Positions 24,201 to 31,639 of a stretch of 64,000 nt of DNA are shown one piece after another; positions within the stretch are counted from its first letter, which is position 1; the number at the start of each line of letters is the position of its first letter. This DNA comes from Odontocerum albicorne (taxonomy: Eukaryota > Arthropoda > Insecta > Trichoptera > Odontoceridae): the NCBI GenBank assembly GCA_949825065.1, contig OX463847.1:34791789-34855788 (forward strand). The letters run 5' to 3'. Both the position numbers and the translations under genes were made by a program. Below the pieces are notes generated by a model. The model was given only the letters and a program-made list of their open reading frames with translations, did no database searches and was not told the origin of the DNA.

Positions 24201-25758
24201 TGGAAAGAATAAAAGGAGATAGATAGTGGGAGAAATTTTGGAAGAAAATTATGAAAAACATAAAATAGAACTGCGTGCATGAAGATGTGTGAATATGGAG
24301 GAGACAAATGTGTGTAGATGGAAAGGTGTGAAGATCTGTCCTCTTTCTACTCTAAAAAGGATATAATGTGATGGTATGCATATGTATACATCTTGATAAT
24401 AAATATGATTTATTGATAAGTATATGTACAACAATGATACATATTATTACAAGTTATACTCACACAATCCCTAACGGGTGACTTTCCAGTACATGCCACA
24501 GAATTGCGATGCTCCGTGAACTCCTCGATGAAGTGAAACACTGAGTGGCACTGCCCACACACCAGCACGTCCATTGTGCTAATCTGTTCTTGGGCGTCTA
24601 GAAACAAAGTAAATTATATTCATAATGGTATTTTAAGTCCCCCAGGATTTTCTCTGAATTGAGTTAAAAGTAAATTAACTTACATTTTATATTATTTATA
24701 GTTAAGGCATTAACATTGTGGAAGTTTAAAGACATTATAATTTTTTTTTATCAAGCACTATTTATTCCATGGTATGTAACGGTATAACACTACTGGTTTG
24801 AAGGATTTCTGCTCATTATCAGGGGAGCACAAACAACTCTTGTTTGTGCTCCCCTGAGTCTTGTTTGTGCTCACCTGATGAGGTGAAAGCCTTGAAACCG
24901 GTAGGGTTATACCGTTACATAAAGTGTTTGGTAAAACAAACTTATATTTTATTCGATGTGTGCTGTAGCATTAATATCACAACGATATTTCATTTCATAT
25001 TAAGCCAGGTGATAAATTCTTACATAATTATGGAAGTGATTTTTTTGAAAATAGAAACTTGGCTAAGTTTAGATGGTCGCGCGTAAACGCGCGTTGCACA
25101 AATCGCTGGAATACACGCATAAAAAGATTCATAATGCTCATATACAATTGTTTACATCAAGAGTTCCCAAAGTAGTCAATATCGACTCCCTGGGGTCAAA
25201 TTGATTTTTCTAGGGGTAGAGTTTCAATAAAAAAATTTGAGGGTGGGCAATAGCAAAAATCGACCCCTTACTACTGCTATTTGTTTGTTACTTCAAAATA
25301 TCTATGATTCCAATAGGTACCTAATTAATAACTAAAATAATTTAACAAAAAACACTTTTTTGATAAAAACACATTACATACCAAACTTGTGAATGTAAAA
25401 TGTGTCATTTACCTTTTCGTTCGTCATCGTGCCTTAACCATAAGATGAAAAAATTTATATGAATTTGTTAATTTGAAATAAATAAACATTTAGTTTACAT
25501 TTTCTTAATATTAAAAACATGTTGCCTTTGGTCTATTGCAAAATAGTTTATGTGGCCTATGGTGCTAAAAGAGTTTGACATACCAGCACTAGACCACTGA
25601 GGCTTCATTCAAGGATGTCATGGGTTAACGAACAGCTATAAAGTACAATATGAATGTAAATTTACGGTAAACATACCTTTTATAGCTTGAAAATTCTTCT
25701 TTAATCCGTCAGGATTTGGATTACTCTTGGATGTGTCAGATTCTGCTGATTTGGACAT
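126..25758 (-). CDS. Chro: Chromator-like chromodomain protein, 15 coding exons, 3' end outside window
   Basis: Joined minus-strand exons in transcription order: 25758-25677, 24597-24464, 22338-22150, 19666-19511, 17217-17026, 15122-14932, 14306-14127, 12986-12760, 12345-12157, 11931-11801, 11220-11092, 7347-7192, 4861-4751, 4307-4008 and 239-126. All have AG acceptors and GT donors with matching phases, and together give 827 codons without a stop. Visible parts are a C2H2-like finger near residues 37-60, a W-rich conserved block at 73-135, AT-hook-like RGRP motifs, a chromodomain near 287-345, and a long Ser/Pro/Gln-rich tail. Fly Chromator (about 926 residues) is a nuclear interband and spindle-matrix protein that works with JIL-1 and Z4, so roughly 100 residues may be missing to the left. 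The name rests on domain order and on recollected linkage to Ssl1, not on a search. Another chromodomain protein is the alternative. Confidence 0.82.
240..770. other. Chro intron, no feature seen
   Basis: Plain AT-rich intron sequence between Chro exon 15 and the first TTAA element. No repeat or exon was recognised. Confidence 0.6.
775..1011. mobile_element. TTAA-flanked MITE (piggyBac-type)
   Basis: A 237-bp element between TTAA duplications at 771-774 and 1012-1015. The ends are inverted repeats, CTCTTTTAATCCCA against CCCTTTTAATCCCA. The subterminal palindrome GGGGCCGATCATCGGCCCC repeats imperfectly. There is no coding capacity. Confidence 0.8.
1091..3797 (+). mobile_element. Near full-length piggyBac-like element
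   Basis: A 2.7-kb element flanked by TTAA at 1087-1090 and 3798-3801. Terminal repeats match: CTCGTCCAGTGCTGAG at the left and CTCTTTCACTGCTGAG at the right. Repeated subterminal motifs around GAACACGCG lie at 1105-1170. It lies in the Chro intron between exons 14 and 15, antisense to Chro. Length and layout are those of an autonomous piggyBac. Confidence 0.85.
1589..3221 (+). pseudogene. piggyBac transposase, broken
   Basis: The N-terminus is acidic (MDRPSSSKRQ, then DDSFSDVSDEE). Catalytic-core motifs follow: LSIDESLVLWRGR, YSVYMDNFYNS and HMGGIDYHDQM, the three DDD-containing blocks of the DDE_Tnp_1_7 family. The C-terminal cysteine-rich domain is CRQCWDTAKK...CPDCPTQPGLC, ending at 3221. 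Damage: in-frame TGA at 1985-1987, TAA at 2120-2122, a frameshift between roughly 2180 and 2210, and TAG at 2865-2867. Otherwise the whole length of a roughly 560-residue transposase is recognisable, which suggests a fairly recent insertion. Confidence 0.85.
4008..4307 (-). CDS. Chro: Chro exon 14, acidic and proline-rich
   Basis: There are exactly 100 phase-0 codons, MDMSEGDSSDDDYITDPFPT through proline runs (TPPPTPPLQPEPP) to LPQLMSDDD, with the donor GTGAGT. This is the largest Chro exon in the window and is markedly GC-richer than the surrounding introns. Confidence 0.8.
4751..4861 (-). CDS. Chro: Chro exon 13, AT-hook-like
   Basis: There are 37 phase-0 codons with AAAARGRGRPALMGKPRD, a third GRGRP AT-hook-like motif. 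The acceptor is TTTCAG and the donor GTAATT. Confidence 0.77.
4862..6040. other. Chro intron sequence, nothing coding
   Basis: AT-rich intron. The part 5590-5990 is A-rich on the plus strand with many AAAAATT-like words, so its open frames are meaningless. No recognisable element. Confidence 0.5.
6048..6512 (+). mobile_element. LINE fragment with reverse transcriptase fingers and ATGT-type tail
   Basis: Bases 6048-6239 read ARIECGSYRAISLLSVVSKL and on to CVDQIFSLRMLVEK, the fingers region of a non-LTR reverse transcriptase. An internal deletion then joins it to the common 3' part (GTGAAAGGAAGACCAAGGAA) and the terminal GATGGTATGTAT. It sits in the Chro intron between exons 12 and 13, antisense to Chro. 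Confidence 0.7.
6850..7030 (+). mobile_element. LINE 3' tail ending in ATGT repeats
   Basis: Same 3' segment as 6.3-6.5 kb. It contains AAGACCTAAGAAAGTATGAT, ...GTCTACCCCGATAGAGAGATGG and the terminal TTGATGGTATGTATGTATAT. Truncated at the 5' end. Confidence 0.65.
7192..7347 (-). CDS. Chro: Chro exon 12
   Basis: There are 52 phase-0 codons, IKRNSLSTPTQSQQQIVEKT to HATKLSPQ, with the donor GTAAAT. The middle has a TPSGQKIFQRTIQR segment of the kind often conserved in chromatin adaptors. No named domain was recognised. Confidence 0.77.
7451..8075 (+). mobile_element. Deleted hAT element with transposase C-terminus
   Basis: The left end CCGGTGCTTCCCAAAGTGGG and the right end TTTGGGAACCTTTACAC form an imperfect inverted repeat of the hAT type. 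Between them, from 7608, is KSGFRAVTNLTKKINRLQID and then LLTKIEPNINKLIAVHQ. This resembles the last residues of BED-type hAT (Charlie-like) transposases. I could not find a clear 8-bp duplication. Confidence 0.5.
8211..8510 (-). repeat. Extra copy of piggyBac-like end
   Basis: Starts after TTAA at 8207-8210 with CACTTCCCTTACTGTGC and matches the next 250 bases of the adjacent element almost base for base. It then ends at the second TTAA (8511-8514) without a matching inverted terminus of its own. Confidence 0.7.
8515..11028 (-). mobile_element. Second piggyBac-like element
   Basis: Flanked by TTAA at 8511-8514 and 11029-11032. The left end CACTTCCCTTACTGTG is inverted at the right as CACTTGCCGTACGG. 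Length 2.5 kb, with a minus-strand transposase remnant. It lies in the Chro intron between exons 11 and 12, in the same orientation as Chro. Confidence 0.8.
9200..10616 (-). pseudogene. piggyBac-like transposase, broken
   Basis: The putative start at 10616 gives MAGNIDGDDSDLEFKATGNI, an acidic N-terminus. Downstream in other frames come ELWISESPFCQSFFTTALSR, DKLEPIKWISKMFMDMC, SNITVDERLPNFREN and SKLGKYGIKIWVAADCG. Around 9555-9737 there is LADNLLLKGLTLTGTLRKNK. Order and motifs fit piggyBac, but several frameshifts and stops separate them. It is more decayed than the copy at 1.6-3.2 kb and from a different subfamily. Confidence 0.75.
11092..11220 (-). CDS. Chro: Chro exon 11, Pro/Arg-rich
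   Basis: There are 43 phase-0 codons. The exon includes TTPGRPGRPPLRPAIAPQ, a second AT-hook-like GRPGRPP motif embedded in proline-rich sequence. The donor is GTATAT. Confidence 0.77.
11221..11800. other. Chro intron with a SINE-like scrap
   Basis: Contains at 11535-11625 a tRNA-like segment (GTAGGCCTCAGTGGTTAACA and a degenerate GTTTGATCCC B box). The rest is plain AT-rich intron. Confidence 0.35.
11801..11931 (-). CDS. Chro: Chro exon 10
   Basis: Two bases complete Gly. The exon then encodes VYIMSKNSGIMKIDTPGK to VIRKQILAAKQAQMK, ending in an amphipathic helix-like, Gln/Lys-rich segment. The donor is GTTTGT. Confidence 0.77.
12157..12345 (-). CDS. Chro: Chro exon 9
   Basis: The acceptor is TTTTCAG. 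The exon encodes STSGSNIKVLRLSASE to GVIKVDPKQMPNLTT and leaves one base before GTTAGC. It has hydrophobic/basic alternation and no recognised domain. Confidence 0.77.
12760..12986 (-). CDS. Chro: Chro exon 8
   Basis: The first base completes Gly; 75 codons follow, RLQRNSKTRAMDQVKAWC to SEPVTPSK. The exon includes a charged ERERERKR stretch and a possible nuclear localisation sequence, KKVKREP. The donor is GTCACT, weak beyond GT but the only one that keeps phase. Confidence 0.77.
12987..14126. other. Chro intron, nothing recognised
   Basis: AT-rich sequence with a short TTATTATTATTATT run at 13376-13391. No coding exon or clear repeat. Confidence 0.5.
14127..14306 (-). CDS. Chro: Chro exon 7, second half of chromodomain
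   Basis: The first base completes a His codon. The exon continues DQNTWEPANNMETCRHLLET, the NTWEP signature and C-terminal helix of a chromodomain, followed by a basic, Ser/Gln-rich linker. It ends with two Gly bases before GTAAGG. Confidence 0.88.
14932..15122 (-). CDS. Chro: Chro exon 6, first half of chromodomain
   Basis: There are 63 codons plus two bases, entered in phase 0. The end reads EFVVEKILAKRF...YEYLLKWEGYT, the beta-sheet core of a chromodomain. By alignment with HP1 from memory the methyl-lysine cage would be Phe287, Trp310 and Tyr313, the first being Phe rather than Tyr. A longer open frame over the same bases on this strand is only a shadow. Confidence 0.88.
15300..15529. 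mobile_element. Hairpin MITE with about 110-bp inverted arms
   Basis: The left arm GGCTAAGTTCAGATGGTC... is mirrored by ...GACCATCTGAACTTAGCC at 15522-15528. The arms pair over nearly the whole element, through CACAAATCGCTGGAATACG, AAAGATTCATAAT and TATATGGTCG. There is no coding capacity and the target duplication is not resolved. A half copy lies at 25061-25157. Confidence 0.8.
15700..15835 (-). mobile_element. Degenerate LINE tail
   Basis: Reads ATTCATACCACTCATTCACA and AAACATACCTTATTCTTATC, a weak match to the inverse of the ATGT-tailed LINE 3' region seen elsewhere. Old copy. Confidence 0.3.
15891..16090 (+). mobile_element. Terminal fragment of mellifera-type mariner
   Basis: After TA at 15889-15890 it starts ACACATCGATCAATAAGTAC and continues through AACCAACAGATGGCGCCTCT to a start-codon region (ATGGAAAAAATC). 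It matches the inverted right end of the mariner at 50.6-51.8 kb for about 190 bases. The remainder of the element is missing. Confidence 0.75.
16325..16516 (+). other. Open frame, not supported as a gene
   Basis: A 63-codon hydrophobic frame in a Chro intron. There is no homology I recognise and no splice context. It is probably chance. Confidence 0.1.
16600..16985 (-). mobile_element. tRNA-headed SINE copy
   Basis: On the minus strand it begins with a tRNA-like head containing AGGTTCAATTCCTGGCAGAT (B-box-like) and continues through CCAGACTGGTCTTAC to a body. The same body and head recur at 58530-58890 in the same orientation. Anticodon and acceptor stems are degenerate, so it is not a tRNA gene. 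Confidence 0.6.
17026..17217 (-). CDS. Chro: Chro exon 5, acidic/basic linker
   Basis: There are 64 phase-0 codons, starting NDDDFHPSSTGDSDDE and ending VTVTKTPAK before GTAACA. The exon is an acidic start followed by a Ser/Arg-rich basic stretch, probably a disordered linker in front of the chromodomain. Confidence 0.8.
17235..17662 (+). mobile_element. LINE 3' fragment with ATGT tail
   Basis: Carries the end of a reverse transcriptase frame (read-through of ATGCGTGCATTGAGAACACA and ATGTGGAACAAATAAATGAA). Its 3' terminus is GACAGGGAAATGGCGCGATG followed by GTATGTATGTATGTATA. It abuts Chro exon 5 by only 17 bases. Confidence 0.7.
18324..19233 (-). mobile_element. Internally deleted piggyBac-like element
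   Basis: The right end is TTAA (19234-19237), inverted CACATTGTTTGCGGGAAACG. The left end at 18320 is TCAA (mutated TTAA) followed by CACATTGTTGTCGGGCGG. The sequence 18700-18822 on the minus strand encodes MDYDSNESDGELCADNLSDY and ENTDGEFETS, an acidic piggyBac-style N-terminus. Subterminal CTCTACCAACAGTA repeats at 19135-19195. Confidence 0.6.
19511..19666 (-). CDS. Chro: Chro exon 4, AT-hook-like
   Basis: There are 52 phase-0 codons, ending Ser-Ser-Glu-Lys before GTGATT. The exon contains IVRRRGRPAK, an AT-hook-like RGRP core expected to contact the minor groove of AT-rich DNA. The rest is polar linker. Confidence 0.8.
19976..21097 (-). mobile_element. mariner element, internally deleted
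   Basis: Inverted ends are TCAGGTCTGTAAATATG at the left and CCAGGTCTGTAAATATG at the right, with flanking TA. The transposase (minus) starts near 20922: MSVFMPENYDLRTALIFCYH, the helix-turn-helix block GKSQCFEWFKKFKSGDFDMR, then LYDNAPSHTAKPVKE and LNLAPSDYYLFASM carrying the second and third catalytic Asp. The first catalytic Asp region around 20480-20640 is partly deleted and contains stops. At 1.12 kb the element is shorter than a 1.3-kb mariner. A relative is at 46157. Confidence 0.85.
22150..22338 (-). CDS. Chro: Chro exon 3, conserved W-rich block
   Basis: There are 63 codons in phase 0 from TESKHQVWAFMLWKC to FTKLGNSKV. The two adjacent possible donors are GTGGTA and GTAAGG; I chose GTAAGG at 22149-22144, which adds one Val. 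The block has invariant-looking Trp residues (VWAF, SSWRLYQQWC, AAWIAAG) and is compact, unlike the low-complexity exons that follow. Confidence 0.8.
22443..23935 (+). mobile_element. hAT element with 8-bp target duplication
   Basis: Left end CAGTAGCGGCTGGC; right end, read inverted, CAGTGGTGGCCGATGG. Direct repeats flank it: CGTGTAAT (22435-22442) and CGTGTGAT (23936-23943), an 8-bp duplication with one mismatch. The element lies in the Chro intron between exons 2 and 3, antisense to Chro. Much of the transposase is deleted. Confidence 0.85.
22579..23845 (+). pseudogene. hAT transposase remnant (TTF-type/ZNF862-like)
   Basis: Fragments in order: ETRSSYAFEIVRKFDDLLEI (22660-22780), LTAAKLFYSEKFTEYRSKFP (23352-23590), and the C-terminal dimerisation region VESERCFSTLKRIKSFLRNT, then QDRLNALSILSIEKEL (23639-23845). 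The E-R-x-F-S-x-L-x-x-I-K-x-x-R-N-x-M pattern is diagnostic of hAT transposases. The catalytic core is missing and frames are broken. Confidence 0.75.
24060..24395 (+). mobile_element. Degenerate LINE tail
   Basis: Ends GATGGTATGCATATGTATAC and upstream retains GGTGTGAAGATCTGTCCTCT, a decayed copy of the ATGT-tailed LINE 3' end. Confidence 0.4.
24464..24597 (-). CDS. Chro: Chro exon 2, zinc-finger-like segment
   Basis: The first two bases complete an Asp codon split with the previous exon. The exon encodes MDVLVCGQCHSVFHFIEEF and then H-R-N-S-V-A-C: a C-x2-C...H...H/C pattern that resembles a single C2H2-like finger. The exon ends on Cys before GTGAGT, in phase 0. Confidence 0.8.
24735..24950. 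mobile_element. Penelope-like tail, two copies head to head
   Basis: The left half (24755-24840) is the inverse of the right half (24841-24935). The plus half reads CACCTGATGAGGTGAAAGCC then TTGAAACCGGTAGGGTTATA, followed by CCGTTACATAAAGTG. The same unit occurs at 54.0 and 62.8 kb, and at 54 kb it follows a GIY-YIG-type C-terminus, hence the Penelope-like call. Confidence 0.5.
25061..25157 (+). mobile_element. Half copy of the 15.3-kb hairpin MITE
   Basis: Begins GGCTAAGTTTAGATGGTC and follows the left arm of the MITE at 15300 through AAAGATTCATAATGCTCAT, then stops at the hairpin apex. The second arm is absent. Confidence 0.7.
25158..25600. other. Possible decayed hAT MITE
   Basis: Begins AAGAGTTCCCAAAGTAGTC and later has GGGGTAGAGTTTC and GGGTGGGCAATAGC, words typical of hAT MITE termini. 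No matching right end or duplication was found. Confidence 0.25.
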
Positions 25759-25770
25759 GTCTTTTGTCTT
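25677..25770 (-). CDS. Chro: Chro exon with start codon
   Basis: The acceptor TTTCAG precedes base 25770. Twelve bases of 5' UTR are followed by ATG at 25758-25756 and 27 codons (MSKSAESDTSKSNPNP...), then one base before the donor GTATGT. This is the first Met in the joined frame. The 12 upstream bases carry no in-frame stop, so an earlier start in an unseen upstream exon is possible. Confidence 0.72.
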
Positions 25771-28149
25771 CTGAAATAATTTCATACATTTATATACCTA
25801 ATAACTTATTTATATGACCATAATACAATAGACAAATTGTACCTCTGACCTGAAAATAAAGTAACTGATGTAAAATTTTATTCATTTCATACTCTGTTAC
25901 ACAAACCATTAGGGCATTAACAATAAAAAAAATTAAGACCCACAACCCTCCTGCAAAAACTTAATATCTTGTTGATGCATGTGTATCTGGCCACAAAAAT
26001 TTTATACTAGCACAAAGACGATAAGCCTTATAAGATAAGGATATTTATTGTTTTACATCACAAATAGAGGAGCTACAGTTTGAATTTGCCGCGAGTATGT
26101 ATAAGAGCAACAAGTTCAACCTGTTTAGCTGTCTAGTTAGTGATGTAAAACAGTAGATATGCTATCCACTAGCTATATAACAGAATCGACATACAGAGGT
26201 TACCATTGGAGTAAACAATGTATAACAATGGCATACATCGGACAGTAGTTTTTTTTTTAAATAAATGTTGTTTTCCTCAAAAAATGTGTTATTTTCCTTT
26301 CGTACATGTAAGTTATTTATATTGGAGATCATGACCCATAGATTGAAAAGCAATGCATTAGGGTAACCAGGGTTAAAATAAAGTCATTGCCTCATCAACG
26401 AAGATCTGTGAATCTGCTCATGAATCTCTTCTAGTTATCCCTAGACTCGGTTGTAACTTGCTGTCAGCATTTTGCACAACCGAGGAGGTTAAAGGTCCTG
26501 CTGCTGACTTGAGTTCATCAATCCAACGTGATGGTAATCTTTCACTTTGTCCTTCCATCGATACAATTAATCATAAGTCTCTCCTGGCTGCCATTCCTTT
26601 TCTGAGTCACGTGAAGAAAGAATGTAGAAATATTTGTATGCCTAGCAAGGCAGTGTAAACAATAGGACGAATTAAACGACAGGTATGAAAATACCAGATT
26701 TGGTTGAAAATGGTTCGTTGTATGCAAATAATTGATAGAAAATGAAAGTGATTTCACAGTGTTAATTTAAAAGATATATGCCAAGTTTAGAAAAATATTT
26801 AAGAATGAATGTACAAAGTCAATAGATATGATTATCTTAAATGGGCGACTTAAAGAGTATTTACAATATATAAACTAATGTCAGCAAAGAAAACAGATCT
26901 CTAAAATTTTCTTACTGAGCGCACAGCTTTCACCTCCTCCACATTCATACATTTCATCATGTACCAACTTCTATTACCATACTGCTTAAATATCCTCAAT
27001 GAGATACAAGCAAAAGCCTAGTTTACTGGGAACACAACAAATGAAAGGCAACAAACCCAGATCCATTAAAATTGTGTCCAAATTAAATTACCTGTTGTTT
27101 TATCGCAATTATGTATAAAATGTGTCATGTCGAAAATAAACAAAAAATATAAAATGCTTCTCACTTAACATTCTTTTAAAATCTGGTCCAGCCACGTTTT
27201 CAGCGATCTACCTCTTCCACTTCCGCAATCTACCCAACTTACACTTTTGACTGATAAAATCCCTTAGCCACTCTTTCATCAACCATTATCTACATATATC
27301 CAAACCAGATTGTATGATAAAAGAATATTGAAAGGCTATCTGGGAAGAATGTTTACGAGAGATTATAAGATACAGAAATACTGAAAGGTTTATTGCTGTA
27401 GAAAACAAGGTCAACAGTGCACATTGTACTGTGTTTGTATTAGTAGAATGAATAAGGGATCTTGAGATGATTTGGCCACATTCATGACGAGGCGAGGAAT
27501 GTGAGCATAAATAAAAATATATAGAAATCTGTCATATCTTTCTAATTGAAAAGAACATGTGATGAATTGTTTTTTTTAATTTAAAATATTGAATGGATCA
27601 GTTTCTCAAAAACCAACAGCTACTAATTGTGTTCAGGCTCATGACAAACAGAGCAAAGAAAGTAGCCTAAGAATTGAAATTCATGAAAAACCAGGAGACA
27701 TATAGAAATAAAATAAACAAACTAATAAACACTGAACTACAAGGAACTGGTACCCAAGAACTAATTTTCCCAACCCTACTTTTGACACTTAATTCCCGCC
27801 AATATTATTCTGACAGTTCATAAAAAATTCTGTACATTTTTGATAAAGCATTGTGCTTGATTGGCATACACTAGACATTTTTATTTAAATTAGTAAAATA
27901 TGACAAAAGAAAACACAGTAAATATTTCACCACGCCGAGAATTATTAACGTTTACACTATTAAAATATAAAATGCAAAATAATACATTCACATTAAGCAC
28001 AATCTATAAACGGTACGATCAACGTTTACGTATCAATTTATAAATAAAACAATTCAGTAATGGCGACACTTCAAACAAAAATGTATTTAATTCAAAATAC
28101 GTACATGTTTATTTTTCAAATATTTCAAAATTCGCTTTGACCAAAAATT
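25771..28149. other. Chro 5' intron region
   Basis: Presumed first intron. It contains the LINE 3' UTR copy at 26985-27150 and possible LINE debris at 27150-27500. Around 26450-26660 a non-AT-rich stretch has no assignable frame. No coding exon seen. Confidence 0.45.
26985..27150 (+). mobile_element. LINE 3' UTR copy
   Basis: Shares GGCAACAAACCCAGATCCAT and AAATTAAATTACCTGTTGTT with 63600-63740, where it follows a LINE coding end and an AAAT-repeat tail. Confidence 0.6.
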
Positions 28150-28450
28150 ACCAACGAAGCACAAATTTATGGGAATAAATTATTTCGGACGCACTTTTTT
28201 TCTGTGGCCCCAATCGCCTCCGTGATGCGTCTTTTTCGGCGATAGTGCTGACCTCTATTCTTATTTTTTCGATTGTTTCGTCTATCTTTAGCTTTAGCCA
28301 ATCAGACAAGAGCACAAAATCACATTGACCAATGACAAGACGGCATTATAATTTATAACGACTGTCGCCAAGTATCGACGCGGAACACGAATGAACCAAA
28401 AAATTACAGCGACATGATCTGAAGACAAGAAATGCTTGGCGACAAATTAT
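28150..28450 (-). promoter_or_regulatory. Possible Chro promoter and noncoding first exon
   Basis: The first coding exon begins at an acceptor, so a noncoding exon must lie upstream. This stretch is locally CpG-richer than its surroundings (28190-28250 and 28365-28395). On the minus strand it has a GTAATT donor candidate at 28151-28146. There is no TATA box that I can defend. Assignment is by position and composition only. Confidence 0.3.
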
Positions 28451-29010
28451 GGCGACACAATACAAATTACGTAGATATATTGACTGATACTTTATTCCCA
28501 TGCATTCTCATTTTATAATTTATATTCGATTAAATGTTTTTTTAAAACATGTATTATAACATAATTAGTACAAATTATGATTTTTAAACAGAAAAATAAG
28601 CTTAAATCGCTGTACTATCCAAATATTTATTAATCAATAAAGCGAAGAAATTTCGTAACATATTTAGTTAGGGTTATCAATTCATTTTTCTTTTTTTCAT
28701 ATTGAACATTTTTATATATAATTTTACTTACTATATCAAGTTCGTATGTATATAGTTATTGTTATATATTAGTGCTTTATTTTAAATTACACATTTTTGT
28801 TTTACGTATAGGGTGACCAGATGTTCTAAAGTTTTATTTAAAATAAAAAAAATTGATTCCTTATCAGTGTTTAATTTAAATGATAATGGTGTCACTTAGG
28901 CGGCCAAACATTTAACTTCTAGTGACGCGTCCTTTTGTATAACTTGAAACCCCGCTTTTATAAATATAATTTTAACCATAACTGTAATGCATGCATTTTA
29001 AAAATTATAA

Positions 29011-29330
29011 AAAATACATACATACCATCACACCATTTCTCCGTTAGGGTAGGCACAGATGACAAAGCGTCAGACTTTCGTATCTCAACACATATTTCGC
29101 CTCTTCTACATACATATACCTTATCGTACAACTTCTACGATTTCTCTGACTTTCCACATTGCCTTCCTCTACCACATCCTTCATGTGCATTGGCACTGTA
29201 TATGTTTTGTTGGTTTTTCTTAATTCATTCGTTCTTCACGCACAAACCATCTTAGAGTGCTCTTTTCCACTTTACTTAACACATCATCAGCCTTAAATTC
29301 ACAGTCATCCCTAATCACTTCATTCCTTAG
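29011..29330 (-). mobile_element. LINE tail, inverse orientation
   Basis: Starts ACATACATACCATCACACCA then GTTAGGGTAGGCACAGATGA, the inverse of the ATGT-tailed LINE end. It continues through TTCATTCGTTCTTCACGCAC to the ...TTAACACATCATCAGCC segment. Confidence 0.65.
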
Positions 29331-29454
29331 ACTATAAGTAATATTGTATAGTATTATGCTTTCATTGTATACAATACAATCTGGAGGGCTTAATACCATG
29401 TGGTTATCTTTACCAACCAACCAAAAATATGCCAACTAGGCCTTAAGTGAAAAC

Positions 29455-29545
29455 CATTTAAAAAAGACTACCAACGGGAATCGAACTTCCAGCCTCCGGT
29501 TTGGCTGATAGGTGTCTTACCAACTACATCATAAAGGTCATAAAA
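29455..29545 (-). mobile_element. tRNA-like SINE fragment
   Basis: On the minus strand it reads TAGTTGGTAAGACACCTATC and, further on, GGAAGTTCGATTCCCGTTGG, with A- and B-box-like segments. The same head recurs, more or less decayed, near 35375-35455 and 38460-38540. Confidence 0.45.
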
Positions 29546-31639
29546 TATCACGAATAATAAAGAATTACGATAGAAAAGACTTACTTTGTAATTAAATTAA
29601 ATAAATTAATGTTTTACTAGAACAATATTGTCTTATGTTTTAAAACATGAGCAATCAATCATAAACATACTTTTTTTTACAATTCGGTATAAAATATGGA
29701 GTTTATTTACAATTCGGTATAAAATATGGAATAGATTTCCTTTTCCATTAATTTAGAAAATAAATTACATTTCTGGCCAATTTATGTATTTTTAGAAGAT
29801 TTTAATTATTTTTTTTCATTATAAAATAAGTCCATCGTTTGGTGAGGAAATATTAATTTTATTCTTACATTTTCTACATAAAATAATTTCCTGGTTTGAA
29901 AATGTATATAAATTAAAGATAGAAATAACTTAAATGAAACAAAAGAAAAAGGAATGCTCAAACCTCATTATCGGATTCAAAGCTCAGTGCCAAAGAGTAC
30001 TATTTCCAGAAGTAATAAAATAAAATAATTTATTTTATTTTATAAAAGCAAGATTTTTGAATATCTGATTTCGGTTTTTTAGTTGAAAAAATTATATAAA
30101 AATATATATACGTTTTTGAAGAATCAAATCGCATGTATTGTTTCGATTTACGTAAATTCGCGCTTTACCCATAATATATATTTTTCGAAAATAGGTATTA
30201 TCAATCCGTCCTGTGATGCATGTGTGTGTTTTGATTTCTTATGTGTACGCTGTTCCATTTCAGCGCGCATATAGTCCTTATACATGAATTTTGAATAAAA
30301 ATATAACAAGAAGTTACAAGACGATTGTTAACTTTCAACAGAACTTAATTGGACATTTTTATACAAAGGTATTTTGCTCATTGTTCTGCGCTGTAAGATA
30401 CAGAAAAGTAAACGTTTAACTGAAATAAGTTAATAGAGCAGAACCCAACGGGAATCAAACCATCGGTACCAGAAATAGTCTAAAAGTTAAATATGTGATT
30501 TTAATTCAATTCTGTTTGAAGAATAAGCATCCTGTGGTCAATTATTATTGTCATGTAAGTCCTATCGATGTAATTTTTTGCATAGATTTTAGTTACTGAG
30601 TTACTTCACAACGCCTATTTAGTTTGATTAAAGATAGCACCGGGTCAACCGTTTATTATTATTTTTGTATATCATGTTACTTATGTCAAAAAAGGATTTC
30701 TGTGACATCGGGTAAGTCTGTTTGGCTCAATTTTGGTAATAGTTTGTAATGCACATACATGACGAAAATAAATATTAAATTAATTTAAGCAATATATTTT
30801 GTGAAAATAGTTGATGTTGCTGTTGAATGGCTATTTTCTTTACATCATAAATTATATAAATTTAAACGATCATATCACTATGATCATTTAAATTTATGTA
30901 CTTATATCAAGTATTTGAATCAACTTATATGGTGTGTTATTGTTTATTATGTTCTACATAAGATATTTTGTGTGGTTAATCCAATAAATAAATAAAATTA
31001 TTAAATTTCATTTTTATTAAACTATGGATAATCTAGTACTAGTTTTGTTTGAGTACATTTTTTTTTAAATAAAAACGTTTCTTTAATAAATCGCCTTTTT
31101 TCACTTGATTTTGTCGTGTATTTGTAATGAACGTATTTATTTAGACACATATGTATAATACAAATGATATAGGCGACATATTGTACATGGAACTGAAATT
31201 AACTTAAGTATTACTAACATGTTATGAGGAAATAGATTTCGTTCTATGAAAATACGATAATTTGAAAATAGTCATAATTACTAATAATCGAACAGAATAT
31301 TTAAGCTTAATTGACTGGTTAATTTTTAATATATTTAATTAGCCAACAACTCTCACGGCTACGGAAAGGAAATACAATGTTCTAATTTTCTTTTAACTAT
31401 CCACCCGCTCATTCTTTTTGTGCGATATAACTACGATTATGGTTTATTCTACAGCTTTTTAGATGCAATATTTGATATTTAATTTAAACAATAAGCATCG
31501 AATAAAGTTTTCCAATAAAATTCAAAATTATTAAAGAAAAACTATAAATATCTTTAAAAATATCTCTGGAGCCAGTTTTAAATAAACTGTTTTTATTGTT
31601 TACCCTAAAAATAAATGCAGAATCCCATTTTTTTACATT

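Larger units (their letters stand above)
28451..31639. other. Spacer between the two divergent genes
   Basis: AT-rich spacer. It holds a degenerate LINE tail (29011-29330), a tRNA-like SINE fragment (29455-29545) and a 25-bp direct repeat near 29680-29730. I see no coding exon. The open frames here are short, AT-rich and without family resemblance. Confidence 0.6.
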
